A stretch of DNA of 52,526 bases, from NCBI GenBank assembly GCA_016793305.1, contig JAEUHU010000256.1, positions 1-52,526 of the forward strand, written 5' to 3'. Made by a program: the position numbers and the translations under genes. The stretch is from Planctomycetota bacterium (GTDB lineage: Bacteria; Planctomycetota; UBA1135; UBA2386). Of the stretch, positions 43,067-50,946 are shown in pieces; position 1 is the stretch's first letter, and every line of letters begins with the position of its first letter. The notes beneath the pieces were generated by a model, which was given only the letters and a program-made list of their open reading frames with translations, did not search any database and had not been told where the DNA came from.

Positions 43067-43858
43067 CTACCGATCGGGCTTCGGATCGCCGACACGCTTC
43101 TTCAGCTCCGCGAAGAACGCATCGAACGGCACACCACCCTTGGGTCGCGGCCTACGGAGCCCAGCCGTGGGCTCGACGCCACCGCCATCGCTCGGCGGAC
43201 GTGCAGCCTCGCGCGACGCCGCGGACCCCGCAGGATCGGCGACCGGCCATTCGTGCCAGCCGGCGAACCGCCGCGGTGCCTGGCCACCGGTCCGCACCTG
43301 GCGTAGCTCGAGCGCCCCACCCCCGACTTCGAGCACGACCTGCCGAGTGCTGCCGCGACACAGCAGGATGCCCTCGTGCTCGACCGGTCCGAGGTCCTGA
43401 GCGATGCGTTCCTTGACTTCGTCGTCGGGCACTTCGAAGCCGTCGAGGTCTGGACAGGCTCGCTGCGCCTTCGCCCACACGAGCCACGGCGCGCGGTCGT
43501 ACAGCCCGAACACGGCCTTCGGCATCTTGAACGGTGCCAGCGCACCACCGCGCTCCAGCACGTGCGCCACGAACGCGTCCGGCAGCCGCACGTCGTGCCG
43601 CTCGACGTAGTGCGCGAGCCCTTCGGGCCACACGTAGCGACCGTCGGTCAGGTCCTTCGTGCCCATGGCCGTCTCGCCGCAGTCGAAGCGGCAGAACGAC
43701 GGTTCCGGGAAGGTCACCAACGTCCGGCCGGCGCGCAGGTAGGCGAGCACGGCCGCGCGCGCCGCGGGCTCGAGCCCACCGACCAGCGCCTGCGGGCGCG
43801 GCAACGTCGACGGCGCGAACGGGCTGAACCACCAACCGAGCACTTCGAGGCGTTGCAT
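43067..43858 (-). CDS. Hypothetical protein with FCRFDCGETAMGTKDLTDG motif
   Basis: 263 residues, cytosolic by appearance. The central part contains CRFDCGETAMGTKDLTDG followed by YVWPEGLAHYVERHDVRLP, a pattern I associate with an uncharacterised family in large-genome bacteria. Then comes a segment with FEVPDDEVKERIAQ. The C-terminus is a charged, Pro-rich tail ending in AFFAELKKRVGDPKPDR. No catalytic or metal motif can be named, although the two Cys in CRFDCG could be functional. It is convergent with the preceding gene and divergent from the next. Confidence 0.7.
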   Translation of the reverse strand: MQRLEVLGWWFSPFAPSTLPRPQALVGGLEPAARAAVLAYLRAGRTLVTFPEPSFCRFDCGETAMGTKDLTDGRYVWPEGLAHYVERHDVRLPDAFVAHVLERGGALAPFKMPKAVFGLYDRAPWLVWAKAQRACPDLDGFEVPDDEVKERIAQDLGPVEHEGILLCRGSTRQVVLEVGGGALELRQVRTGGQAPRRFAGWHEWPVADPAGSAASREAARPPSDGGGVEPTAGLRRPRPKGGVPFDAFFAELKKRVGDPKPDR

Positions 43859-43921
43859 GGAACTCGGCCCGCACACTATCCGATCGCGGCGCTGCACGAC
43901 GCCGCGGCCACCCCGCCGCGG

Positions 43922-43927
43922 TAGCCT
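43922..43927 (+). promoter_or_regulatory. Candidate -10 element (TAGCCT), leaderless geometry
   Basis: TAGCCT followed six bases later by the ATG of the secreted jelly-roll-type gene. The -35 is not recognisable. Confidence 0.35.
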
Positions 43928-43933
43928 TGCGGG

Positions 43934-44965
43934 ATGCTCGCAGCGCTCCTCACCGGCCTCCTCGGCTCGGCCCCGCAGCAGCCGAACGATGCTCCGACCG
44001 CGGCCTCGCCGACCCCACCGCCGATCGAACTCGGCCTCGCCGCCCGCTACCCCGGCGACGTCGGCATCGCCGGCGATCCCGCCGTGCGGTTCGCCACCGG
44101 CTTCGAAGACGGCTTCGCCGGCTGGACGCGCCAGAACCCGCGCATCTTCACGCTGGTCGACGACCCCACGCTCGCGCACGGCGGCGGTCGCTGCGCGCTG
44201 GCCACCGCGACCCGCGGCAAGGACACCGGCGGCGAGATCACGTGGCGCACCGAGGACGGCCACGACCGCCTGTTCGTCCGCTTCTACTGCCGCTTCGCTC
44301 CCGACGCCGTCTGGCCGCACCACTTCGTCAAGCTGCGCGCACTGGCGCCCGGCTGGGACGGCCCGGCGGGCGCGGCTCCACCCGGCGACAAGGGCTTCTG
44401 GACCGGCATCGAGCCGCTGCGCGGCCGCTGGCGCTTCTACACCTACTGGCACGCGATGCGCGGCTTCGACAATCCGGGCCCGACTCCCGGCACGAACGAC
44501 GACGGCACCGAGCCGACCGCGAAGAACGACTTCTACGGCAACGGCTTCACGCCCGATGGCCAGGCCGAAGTGCCGCGCGATCGCTGGATCTGCGTCGAAG
44601 CGATGCTGCAGGCGAACACGCCGGGGGAGTGCGACGGAGCGATGGCGTTCTGGATCGACGGCGTACGGGTCGGCGACTACCGCACCGGCACGCCGGTCGG
44701 TCAGTGGCTGCGCAACGTGTGGATCACGTCCGGGCCGCGGTTGGCTCGGCCGGTACCGTTCCCTGGCTTCGACTTCCGCACCACCAGCGCCCTGCGCGTC
44801 AACGAAGTCGGGCTGCTGTGGTACGTCTCCGACGAGTACGCCAAGCTCGGCACCGCCGAACGCAACCGTGTCTGGTTCGACGACGTGGTCGTCGCGACCG
44901 AGTACATCGGGCCGCGCGGAGTCGCCACGTCGACGTCGACCGTGGCGCCCGAGACGCCTCGTTGA
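43934..44965 (+). CDS. Secreted beta-jelly-roll (polysaccharide lyase/lectin-like) hypothetical protein
   Basis: 343 residues. A short hydrophobic N-terminus (LAALLTGLLGSAPQQ) is a probable signal peptide, and a Pro/Thr/Ala linker follows. The main domain looks like a concanavalin-type sandwich: FATGFEDGFAGWTR, then DRLFVRFYCRFAPDAVW, HFVKLRAL, an aromatic-rich WRFYTYWHAMRGF, and a final RVWFDDVVVATEYIGP, which is a typical closing strand of such domains. This fold occurs in family 14-type polysaccharide lyases and sugar-binding proteins; no catalytic residues can be assigned. A role in polysaccharide handling outside the cytoplasm is inferred. Confidence 0.65.
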   Translation: MLAALLTGLLGSAPQQPNDAPTAASPTPPPIELGLAARYPGDVGIAGDPAVRFATGFEDGFAGWTRQNPRIFTLVDDPTLAHGGGRCALATATRGKDTGGEITWRTEDGHDRLFVRFYCRFAPDAVWPHHFVKLRALAPGWDGPAGAAPPGDKGFWTGIEPLRGRWRFYTYWHAMRGFDNPGPTPGTNDDGTEPTAKNDFYGNGFTPDGQAEVPRDRWICVEAMLQANTPGECDGAMAFWIDGVRVGDYRTGTPVGQWLRNVWITSGPRLARPVPFPGFDFRTTSALRVNEVGLLWYVSDEYAKLGTAERNRVWFDDVVVATEYIGPRGVATSTSTVAPETPR

Positions 44966-44971
44966 GCACGC

Positions 44972-45000
44972 TGGACAGCACGGCATTGCCGGCGTAGCAC
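44972..45000 (+). promoter_or_regulatory. Promoter of the acid phosphatase gene (leaderless)
   Basis: TGGACA, 17-base spacer, TAGCAC, then six bases to the ATG. The -35 matches consensus at five of six positions. The geometry predicts a transcript beginning at the start codon. Confidence 0.5.
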
Positions 45001-45006
45001 GTGGCA

Positions 45007-45924
45007 ATGCGCCCCTCGCTCCGCGGCCCGTCGTTCCTGCTCCCCGCCGTACTGCTGCTGGTGCTCGGCACGAGCACGACCGCCCAGACTCCCGCACACT
45101 CGTCGCCGACGACCGCCGCAGCGAACGACCAGACGCTCGCCGTGTTGTGGATGCAGCGCGCCGCCGAGTATCGCGCCGCGTGCCTGCAGGCCTATCGTGC
45201 CGCTTCCCGGACGTTGCCCGACGCGCTCGACGACGCACGTTGGACCGCCTGCCTCGAACAAGGCTCGGCCGACACCTACATCGCCCTGCCGCCGGCCGTG
45301 ATCCTCGACGTCGACGAGACCGTGCTCGACAACTCGGCCTTCGCGGCGCGCAGCATCCAGGACGGCAGGTCGTTCGACAGCGCGGCGTGGGCCGCCTGGG
45401 TGCACGAGCAGCAGGCCGGTGCGATCCCAGGGGCGCTGGCCTACGTGCAGCAGGCCCAGCAACTCGGCGTGCGCGTGATCTACGTCACGAACCGCAAGGC
45501 CGACAGCCAGAAGGAAGGTGCCGTCTCGACCGAGGAGAGCGACACGCGCGCCAACCTGATGAAGCTCGGCTTCCCGATCGTCGAACAGGAAGGCGAAGAC
45601 GTCGTGCTGTGCGCCGGCGAGATCGGGGACAAGGCGGCGCGGCGCGCCAAGGTCTGCCAGTCGTTCCGCGTCGTGCAGCTGGTCGGCGACAACCTCGGCG
45701 ACTTCGCACCCGGCACCGAACCGCGCAAGGCCGCCGAGACGCCGCGTGGTGCCGCCGTCGAGTGCGCCCAGGTCGAGGCCGATCGCGCCCGGCTCGTCGA
45801 GGCGATGGCCGGCTGGTGGGGCCAGCGCTGGATCCTGATCCCGAACCCGTCCTACGGCGGCTTCGAGAGCGTCGTGCGCGGCCAGTTCCCGAGCCTCGGC
45901 GCCGCCCTGCGGCCGCAGCGCTGA
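45007..45924 (+). CDS. Class C (lipoprotein e(P4)-like) HAD acid phosphatase, secreted
   Basis: 305-residue HAD-superfamily phosphatase of the e(P4)/class C type, which dephosphorylates nucleoside monophosphates and similar esters outside the cytoplasm. The N-terminal signal peptide is RGPSFLLPAVLLLVLG. Motif I is ILDVDETVLDN (about 100-110), motif II YVTNRK, and motif IV LVGDNLGDF, giving the DDDD aspartate set. No lipobox cysteine follows the signal, so it is probably soluble and periplasmic rather than a lipoprotein. A GTG two codons upstream is in frame but sits between the -10 and the ATG. Confidence 0.88.
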   Translation: MRPSLRGPSFLLPAVLLLVLGTSTTAQTPAHSSPTTAAANDQTLAVLWMQRAAEYRAACLQAYRAASRTLPDALDDARWTACLEQGSADTYIALPPAVILDVDETVLDNSAFAARSIQDGRSFDSAAWAAWVHEQQAGAIPGALAYVQQAQQLGVRVIYVTNRKADSQKEGAVSTEESDTRANLMKLGFPIVEQEGEDVVLCAGEIGDKAARRAKVCQSFRVVQLVGDNLGDFAPGTEPRKAAETPRGAAVECAQVEADRARLVEAMAGWWGQRWILIPNPSYGGFESVVRGQFPSLGAALRPQR

Positions 45925-45995
45925 GCAACCACCGTTGCCGCGGGCCACTGCCCGCTCGCGGCAACTGCGCGGCGGCTCGCTATCCTGTTCGCCCC

Positions 45996-47624
45996 GTGAG
46001 CGCGACCGACCCGCACCAGCCCCCGCACGACCCCGCCCCTTCGCTGCGCCTGCAGGCGGAGCAGGCGCTGCAGTTCTTCGAGAACGTGCTCGCCGACCGC
46101 GGGCTGCTGGTGCACCTCGACGACGAGCTGCGCCGCCGCCTGATGGAAGCCGCCGGTCGCGTCGCGCGGCCGGACCCGTGGCAGAAGCGCGAGTTCCTCC
46201 GCGAAGCGCGGCGGCAGCGCAAGGAGCAGAAGCGCGCCGAGGACGAGCGCAAGCTGTCGTCGACCGGCATCCGGCGCCTGCGGCGCGAGGCGGTGTTCGT
46301 GACGCCGCCGGCGTTGCCGGCCCCCGTCGTGCCGGGCGGCGACATCGACCACGAACTCGCCGAAACCGACGCGACGCAGGCCAGCGCGGACGCAGGGTCG
46401 CCGAACGCCGCCACCCCGCAGCCCACGGCCCCCGCCGAACCGCACACGGTGCGCGACGAACGCAACTGCTACGTCTGCAAGACGACCTTCACGACGCTGC
46501 ACCACTTCTACGACTCGATGTGCCAGCGCTGCGGCGAGCTCAACTACGAGAAGCGCCGACAGACCGCCGACCTGCGCGGCCGGGTCGCCGTCGTCACCGG
46601 TTCGCGGGTCAAGATCGGCTACCAGGCCAGCATCCTGCTGCTGCGCGCCGGCTGCCGGGTCGTCGCGACGACGCGCTTCCCGCACGACGCGGCGCTGCGC
46701 TACGCGCGCGAGGCCGACTTCGAGCAGTGGCGCGATCGCCTGCACGTGCACGGCCTCGACCTGCGGCACACGCCGAGCGTCGAAGCGTTCTGTCGCCACC
46801 TGAACGCGACGTTCGATCGCCTCGACTTCGTGATCAACAACGCCTGCCAGACGGTGCGCCGCCCGGCCGGCTTCTACCGCCACCTGATGGACGCCGAACG
46901 GCAACCGCTGTCGGCGCTGCCCGCAGCCGCCCAGCAGCTGCTGCGTTCGCACGAGGCACTGCGGCTCGGCCACGCCGATGCGAGCCACGCGCTGCCGACG
47001 ACGCTCGACCCGCTGCGCCACCACGACGCGCCGGAGCTGTCGCAACGGGCACTGCTGGCCGAGGACCTGCTGCACGGCGAAGCGATCTTCCCCGGCGGTC
47101 GCCTCGACCAGGACCTGCAGCAGGTCGACCTGCGCAGCCACAACAGCTGGCGCATGCCGCTCGCCTCTGTGACCACGGTCGAACTGCTCGAGGTGCAGCT
47201 GGTCAACGCCGTGGCGCCGTTCGTGCTGAACGCGCGGCTGAAGCCGCTGATGCTGCGCGTGCCGTCGCGCGACAAGCACATCGTCAACGTGTCGGCGATG
47301 GAGGGGCAGTTCTACCGCTCGTTCAAGACCGACAAGCACCCGCACACCAACATGGCGAAGGCGGCGCTGAACATGATGACGCGCACGTCGGCGAAGGACT
47401 ACGTGCGCGACGGCATCCACATGAACAGCGTCGACACCGGCTGGGTGACCGACGAGGACCCCGCGGAGATCGCCGCGCGCAAGGTCGAGGAGCACGGCTT
47501 CCACCCGCCGCTCGACATCGTCGACGGAGCCGCGCGCATCGTCGATCCGATCTTCGCCGGCTTCAACACGGGCGTGCACGTGTGGGGCCAGTTCCTGAAG
47601 GACTACGCGCCGACGCACTGGTGA
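45996..47624 (+). CDS. Zinc-ribbon/short-chain dehydrogenase fusion lacking the usual catalytic Tyr
   Basis: 542 residues. The N-terminal ~150 residues are helical and charged, including an Arg/Lys/Glu-rich stretch. A putative zinc ribbon follows, with CYVC (about 158-161) and CQRC (about 176-179). The Rossmann SDR domain begins at VAVVTGSRVKIGYQA and contains DFVINNACQTVRRPAGF. The Ser of NVSAMEG is present, but the YxxxK site reads TNMAK (about 451-455), keeping Lys and replacing Tyr by Thr. An insertion of about 90 residues follows the INNA segment. The GTG start is nine bases after a TATCCT hexamer. The enzyme reaction is unknown; catalysis, if any, must use another residue. Confidence 0.8.
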   Translation: MSATDPHQPPHDPAPSLRLQAEQALQFFENVLADRGLLVHLDDELRRRLMEAAGRVARPDPWQKREFLREARRQRKEQKRAEDERKLSSTGIRRLRREAVFVTPPALPAPVVPGGDIDHELAETDATQASADAGSPNAATPQPTAPAEPHTVRDERNCYVCKTTFTTLHHFYDSMCQRCGELNYEKRRQTADLRGRVAVVTGSRVKIGYQASILLLRAGCRVVATTRFPHDAALRYAREADFEQWRDRLHVHGLDLRHTPSVEAFCRHLNATFDRLDFVINNACQTVRRPAGFYRHLMDAERQPLSALPAAAQQLLRSHEALRLGHADASHALPTTLDPLRHHDAPELSQRALLAEDLLHGEAIFPGGRLDQDLQQVDLRSHNSWRMPLASVTTVELLEVQLVNAVAPFVLNARLKPLMLRVPSRDKHIVNVSAMEGQFYRSFKTDKHPHTNMAKAALNMMTRTSAKDYVRDGIHMNSVDTGWVTDEDPAEIAARKVEEHGFHPPLDIVDGAARIVDPIFAGFNTGVHVWGQFLKDYAPTHW

Positions 47625-47658
47625 CGGAATCGGCGCGGCGCGTTGCCTGCCGTCCGCG

Positions 47659-48756
47659 TCACGCCTCGCCGATCTGCACTTCGGTCGCCTTCAACGCGAT
47701 CCACACGAGCGCGTCCGTGCCGAGCCCGAGCTCCGCGACCGCCGCCGCGGTCACCTCGGCGACCAACGGGATCGGCCCGGCGAGCCGCACCCGACGGCCG
47801 GTGGGCACCACTTCGACGCCCACCACCCGCGCCTGCCAGACGTTGCGCGGCGAGCCGCTCGGCCGCTCACGGAACAACGCGATCGCGCGCGGATGCACCG
47901 TCGCGATCGCCGGCCCTTCGTGGGTCGTGGCGACCACCAAGGTCGCAGCGGGCGGCGCCGCACGCCGTTCGGCAGGACTCCCGTCGGCCGGCAGCCCCTC
48001 GGCGGTGAACACGCTGTCGTGCACGCTGCCGCGCAGGAAGTTGAGGCCGACCAGGTCCGCGACGTAGCGCGAACGTGGCCGTTGCCCGATCTCGGTGGCG
48101 GTGCCGACCTGCACCACGCGCCCCTGCTCCAGCACGGCGATGCGATCGGCGAGCACGAACGCGTCGACCGCGTCGTGCGTGACCAGCACGCGCGGGCCGG
48201 CGAACGACGCGAGGTGGCGCGCCAGTTCCTGCCGCAGGGCGAGCCGCGCCGACGCGTCGACCGCGGCCAGCGGCTCGTCGAGCAGCAGCAGTCGCGGCGC
48301 TGGCGCCAGCGCCCGGGCGAGCGCGGCGCGCTGCGCCTGCCCACCGGACAGTTCCCGCGGCCGGCGTTGTGCCAGATCGGCGATGCCGACCCGCGCGAGC
48401 CAGGCCAGGGCCTCGGCCCGCGCCACGGCCAGGCCGACGCCACGTGCGCGCAGCCCGAAGGCCACGTTGTCGAGCACGCTGCGATGCGGGAACAACAGCG
48501 GCTCCTGCGGCAGGTAGCCGACGCCACGCTGCTCGGGTGGCACCCACAGGCCATCCGCGGGCGCCTCGAGTCGCTGGCCACCGAGCGACAGCTCGCCACG
48601 ATCGAGCGGCACGAGGCCGGCGAGCACCTGCACGCAGCTCGACTTGCCGGCCCCGTTCGGCCCGACCAGCGCCAGCGTCTCGCCGGCGGCCACTTCGAGG
48701 TCGAGCCGGGCCGCGAACGGGCCGCGCTGCAGTTCGCCGTGCAGCACCAGCGTCAT
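47659..48756 (-). CDS. modC: Molybdate ABC transporter ATP-binding protein ModC
   Basis: 365-residue ABC ATPase with Walker A GPNGAGKS (32-39), Q-loop YLPQEPLLFPHRSV, signature LSGGQAQRAALARAL, Walker B LLLLDEPLAAVD and the H-loop VLVTHD. The C-terminal ~70 residues form a TOBE domain (ARVVGVEVVPTGRRVRLAG) that binds oxyanions or regulates transport. It is the last gene of the operon, coupled to modB by ATGA. The C-terminal region and neighbours support molybdate or tungstate rather than sulfate. Confidence 0.92.
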   Translation of the reverse strand: MTLVLHGELQRGPFAARLDLEVAAGETLALVGPNGAGKSSCVQVLAGLVPLDRGELSLGGQRLEAPADGLWVPPEQRGVGYLPQEPLLFPHRSVLDNVAFGLRARGVGLAVARAEALAWLARVGIADLAQRRPRELSGGQAQRAALARALAPAPRLLLLDEPLAAVDASARLALRQELARHLASFAGPRVLVTHDAVDAFVLADRIAVLEQGRVVQVGTATEIGQRPRSRYVADLVGLNFLRGSVHDSVFTAEGLPADGSPAERRAAPPAATLVVATTHEGPAIATVHPRAIALFRERPSGSPRNVWQARVVGVEVVPTGRRVRLAGPIPLVAEVTAAAVAELGLGTDALVWIALKATEVQIGEA

Positions 48757-49544
48757 CGGGAGCTCCAAAGGCCGTGGCGCAGCACGAACAGCACGCCGAC
48801 CGAGACCGAGACGAGGATCACGCTGAGCGCCACCGCGAGGTCCGGCTGCGACTCCATCGCCATGCCGCAGGCGAGCGGCATCGTGCGCGTGGTGCCCTCG
48901 AGGTTGCCGGCGAACGTCTGCGTCGCGCAGTACTCGCCGAGTGCTCGCGCCCAGCACAACAGCACGCCGGTGCGCAGCGACGGCAGCACCATCGGCAACG
49001 TGACGGTGAGGAAGCGCCGCAACGGCCCGGCGCCGAGCGTCGCCGCGACGTCCAGGTAGCGGCGGTCGAAGCCGCGCAGCCCTGCTTCGACGCTGAGCAC
49101 GAAGAACGGCATGCCCATGTAGGCAGCGGCGACCACCGTCGCGAAGGTCGTGAACGGGATCGTCACGCCGAACCACTCGGCGAGCCACGCGCCGACGACG
49201 CCGTTCCGGCCGAACGCGAGCAGCAGCGCCACGCCGGCGGTCACCGGCGGCAGCACGATCGGCAGCATCACCACGAGCCGGGCGGCGGTGCGCAGCGGCG
49301 AGCGCCCGTTCGCGAGCCAGACCGCCATCGGCAGCCCGAGTGCCGCCGCCAGCAGCACGGCGAGCCCCGAACTCTGCAGCGACAGCCCCATCGCCGAACG
49401 CACCGACGGCTCCCCCAGCAAGTCGACCAGCGACGCCCACGGGGTGCGGACCAGCAGACCGACCAACGGCAAGGCGAACAGCAGCACGCCGAACGAAGCG
49501 ACGGCGCCGAGCCCGAGCCGACCGAGAGGAACCCGACGGCTCAT
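48753..49544 (-). CDS. modB: Molybdate ABC transporter permease ModB
   Basis: 263-residue BPD_transp_1 permease with five to six membrane helices. The cytoplasmic coupling (EAA) loop reads DVAATLGAGPLRRFLTVTLP, and RALGEYCATQTFAGN matches the ModB/CysT consensus GEFGAT-type segment. The start overlaps the modA stop (ATGA). It would form the membrane channel for the ModA-delivered oxyanion, powered by ModC. Confidence 0.92.
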   Translation of the reverse strand: MSRRVPLGRLGLGAVASFGVLLFALPLVGLLVRTPWASLVDLLGEPSVRSAMGLSLQSSGLAVLLAAALGLPMAVWLANGRSPLRTAARLVVMLPIVLPPVTAGVALLLAFGRNGVVGAWLAEWFGVTIPFTTFATVVAAAYMGMPFFVLSVEAGLRGFDRRYLDVAATLGAGPLRRFLTVTLPMVLPSLRTGVLLCWARALGEYCATQTFAGNLEGTTRTMPLACGMAMESQPDLAVALSVILVSVSVGVLFVLRHGLWSSR

Positions 49545-50302
49545 GGCAGCACGAACCCGTGTCGCCGCAGGATCGACCGTGCCGCTTCGCTGCGCACGAA
49601 GGCGACGAACAGGGTGGCACCGACACGGTTGCCGCCGCGATCCAGCACCCCGATCGGGTAGCTGGCGACGACGTTCTCGGCCGCAGGCAACAGCACGCCT
49701 TCGACGCCCGAGACGGCCACGTCGGTGGCGTAGACCAGCGCCGCGTCCAGTTCGCCGAGCTGCACCTTGGTGACGACCGCCTTGACGCTCGGCTCGTCCG
49801 ACACCGAACGCACCTCGAGCCCGGCCCGCTGCAGCACCTGGCGCGCGTACTTGCCGGCGGGCACCTCGGGGCCGCACAGCGCCACCTTCACGTCGGCCCG
49901 CGCGAGGTCCGCGAGGCCACGCACCCCCTTCGGGTTGCCGGCGCGCACCACGACCACCAGCTGGTTGCGCGCGAACTCGACTGGTGCATCGACGAGCGCG
50001 CCGAGGTCCTGGACCTTCGTCATGTTCGGCACGTCGGCCGAGGCGAACACGTCGGCCGAGGCCCCTTCGCGGAGCTGCAGCACGAGCTGCAGCGTGCCGG
50101 CGAAGTGGAGCTCGACCCGATGCTCGGGGTGCTGCTGCTCGAACGCCGCGGCGATCGCCTGGAACGAGGCCGTCAGCGAGGCCGCGGCGAACACACGCAG
50201 CGGCGTCGGCGTGGCGGCGGCACCTTCGGAGGCACGGGAGCAGGCTCCGCTGGCGAGGAGGACGAACAGGGCGACGAGCGGGCCGCAGGCGGCTTCCTTC
50301 AT
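49541..50302 (-). CDS. modA: Molybdate ABC transporter substrate-binding lipoprotein ModA
   Basis: 253 residues. A signal peptide ends in LASGAC (lipobox). The mature protein begins with LRVFAAASLTASFQAIAAAF, the ModA hallmark whose serines bind molybdate. FAGTLQLVLQLREGASADVFASAD and KVQLGELDAALVYATDV are also standard, and the length is typical. Its ATG overlaps the stop of the HTH-TOBE regulator, so regulator and transporter are cotranscribed. Confidence 0.93.
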   Translation of the reverse strand: MKEAACGPLVALFVLLASGACSRASEGAAATPTPLRVFAAASLTASFQAIAAAFEQQHPEHRVELHFAGTLQLVLQLREGASADVFASADVPNMTKVQDLGALVDAPVEFARNQLVVVVRAGNPKGVRGLADLARADVKVALCGPEVPAGKYARQVLQRAGLEVRSVSDEPSVKAVVTKVQLGELDAALVYATDVAVSGVEGVLLPAAENVVASYPIGVLDRGGNRVGATLFVAFVRSEAARSILRRHGFVLP

Positions 50303-50817
50303 GGCTTGCTGTGCTTGGGTGGGCGTGGCTTCGAGCGGGCCGGCGACCGCGGGGGCCTTCGAGGAGTCGGCGACGGCTTCGGCGATACCGCGGAGCCCGC
50401 GTCCATCGCATCCAGCGCCGCGAGCGCTTCGGTGGCGAGTTCGACCACGACGTTGGTCGCCTTGACCACCGCGTAGGCCATCACGCCCGGCTGCAGCCGC
50501 AGGTTGTCGACGGATTCGCGCGTCACCAACGCGACCAGCCGGAACGGGCCGCAGCGCAGTTCGACCTGCGCTGCGACCTTGTCCTTGACGACGCGGGTGA
50601 CGATGCCGAGCAGGTGGTTGCGCGCCGAGGACACCGACGCGAACTCCGGGTCGTCGTCGATCGTCTCCGCGAGCTTCGCCAGCACGGCGCCGTCGACGAG
50701 CCGCTGGCCACCCTCGGTGCGAGAGGTCTGCAGGCGCCCCTGGTCGGCGAGTCGGCGCACGGTGTCGACACTGACGCCGAGGATGCGGGCGGCGTGTCCG
50801 AGCCGGTATCGAACCAT
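50299..50817 (-). CDS. HTH-TOBE (Mop domain) molybdate-responsive regulator
   Basis: 172-residue DNA-binding regulator in the position of ModE but with a different architecture. A MerR/excisionase-type helix-turn-helix comes first (LGHAARILGVSVDTVRRLAD, about 6-25). A TOBE/Mop oxyanion-binding domain follows at about 63-130 (GIVTRVVKDKVAAQVELRCG). The tail is Pro/Ser/Arg/Lys-rich and probably disordered. Such proteins are expected to sense molybdate and control the mod operon. It is the first gene of the operon, preceded by a promoter whose spacer holds a palindrome, consistent with autoregulation. Confidence 0.82.
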   Translation of the reverse strand: MVRYRLGHAARILGVSVDTVRRLADQGRLQTSRTEGGQRLVDGAVLAKLAETIDDDPEFASVSSARNHLLGIVTRVVKDKVAAQVELRCGPFRLVALVTRESVDNLRLQPGVMAYAVVKATNVVVELATEALAALDAMDAGSAVSPKPSPTPRRPPRSPARSKPRPPKHSKP

Positions 50818-50823
50818 GCAAGC

Positions 50824-50853
50824 TTTGTATTGGCAGATTGCCGGCAACTGCAA
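50824..50853 (-). promoter_or_regulatory. Promoter/operator of the mod operon (leaderless)
   Basis: TTGCAG, 18-base spacer, TACAAA, then six bases to the ATG. The spacer contains the perfect palindrome TTGCCGGCAA (50838-50847), well placed for the HTH-TOBE protein to block RNA polymerase. The binding role is inferred. Confidence 0.5.
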
Positions 50854-50946
50854 GGAATTGCTGCGCACACCCTGGCACATGCGCCACGACGTGCTGCCGC
50901 TCCGCCCGCTCGCGGCGCCACCAACCAACGCGGGCTCGCAGCCGCC

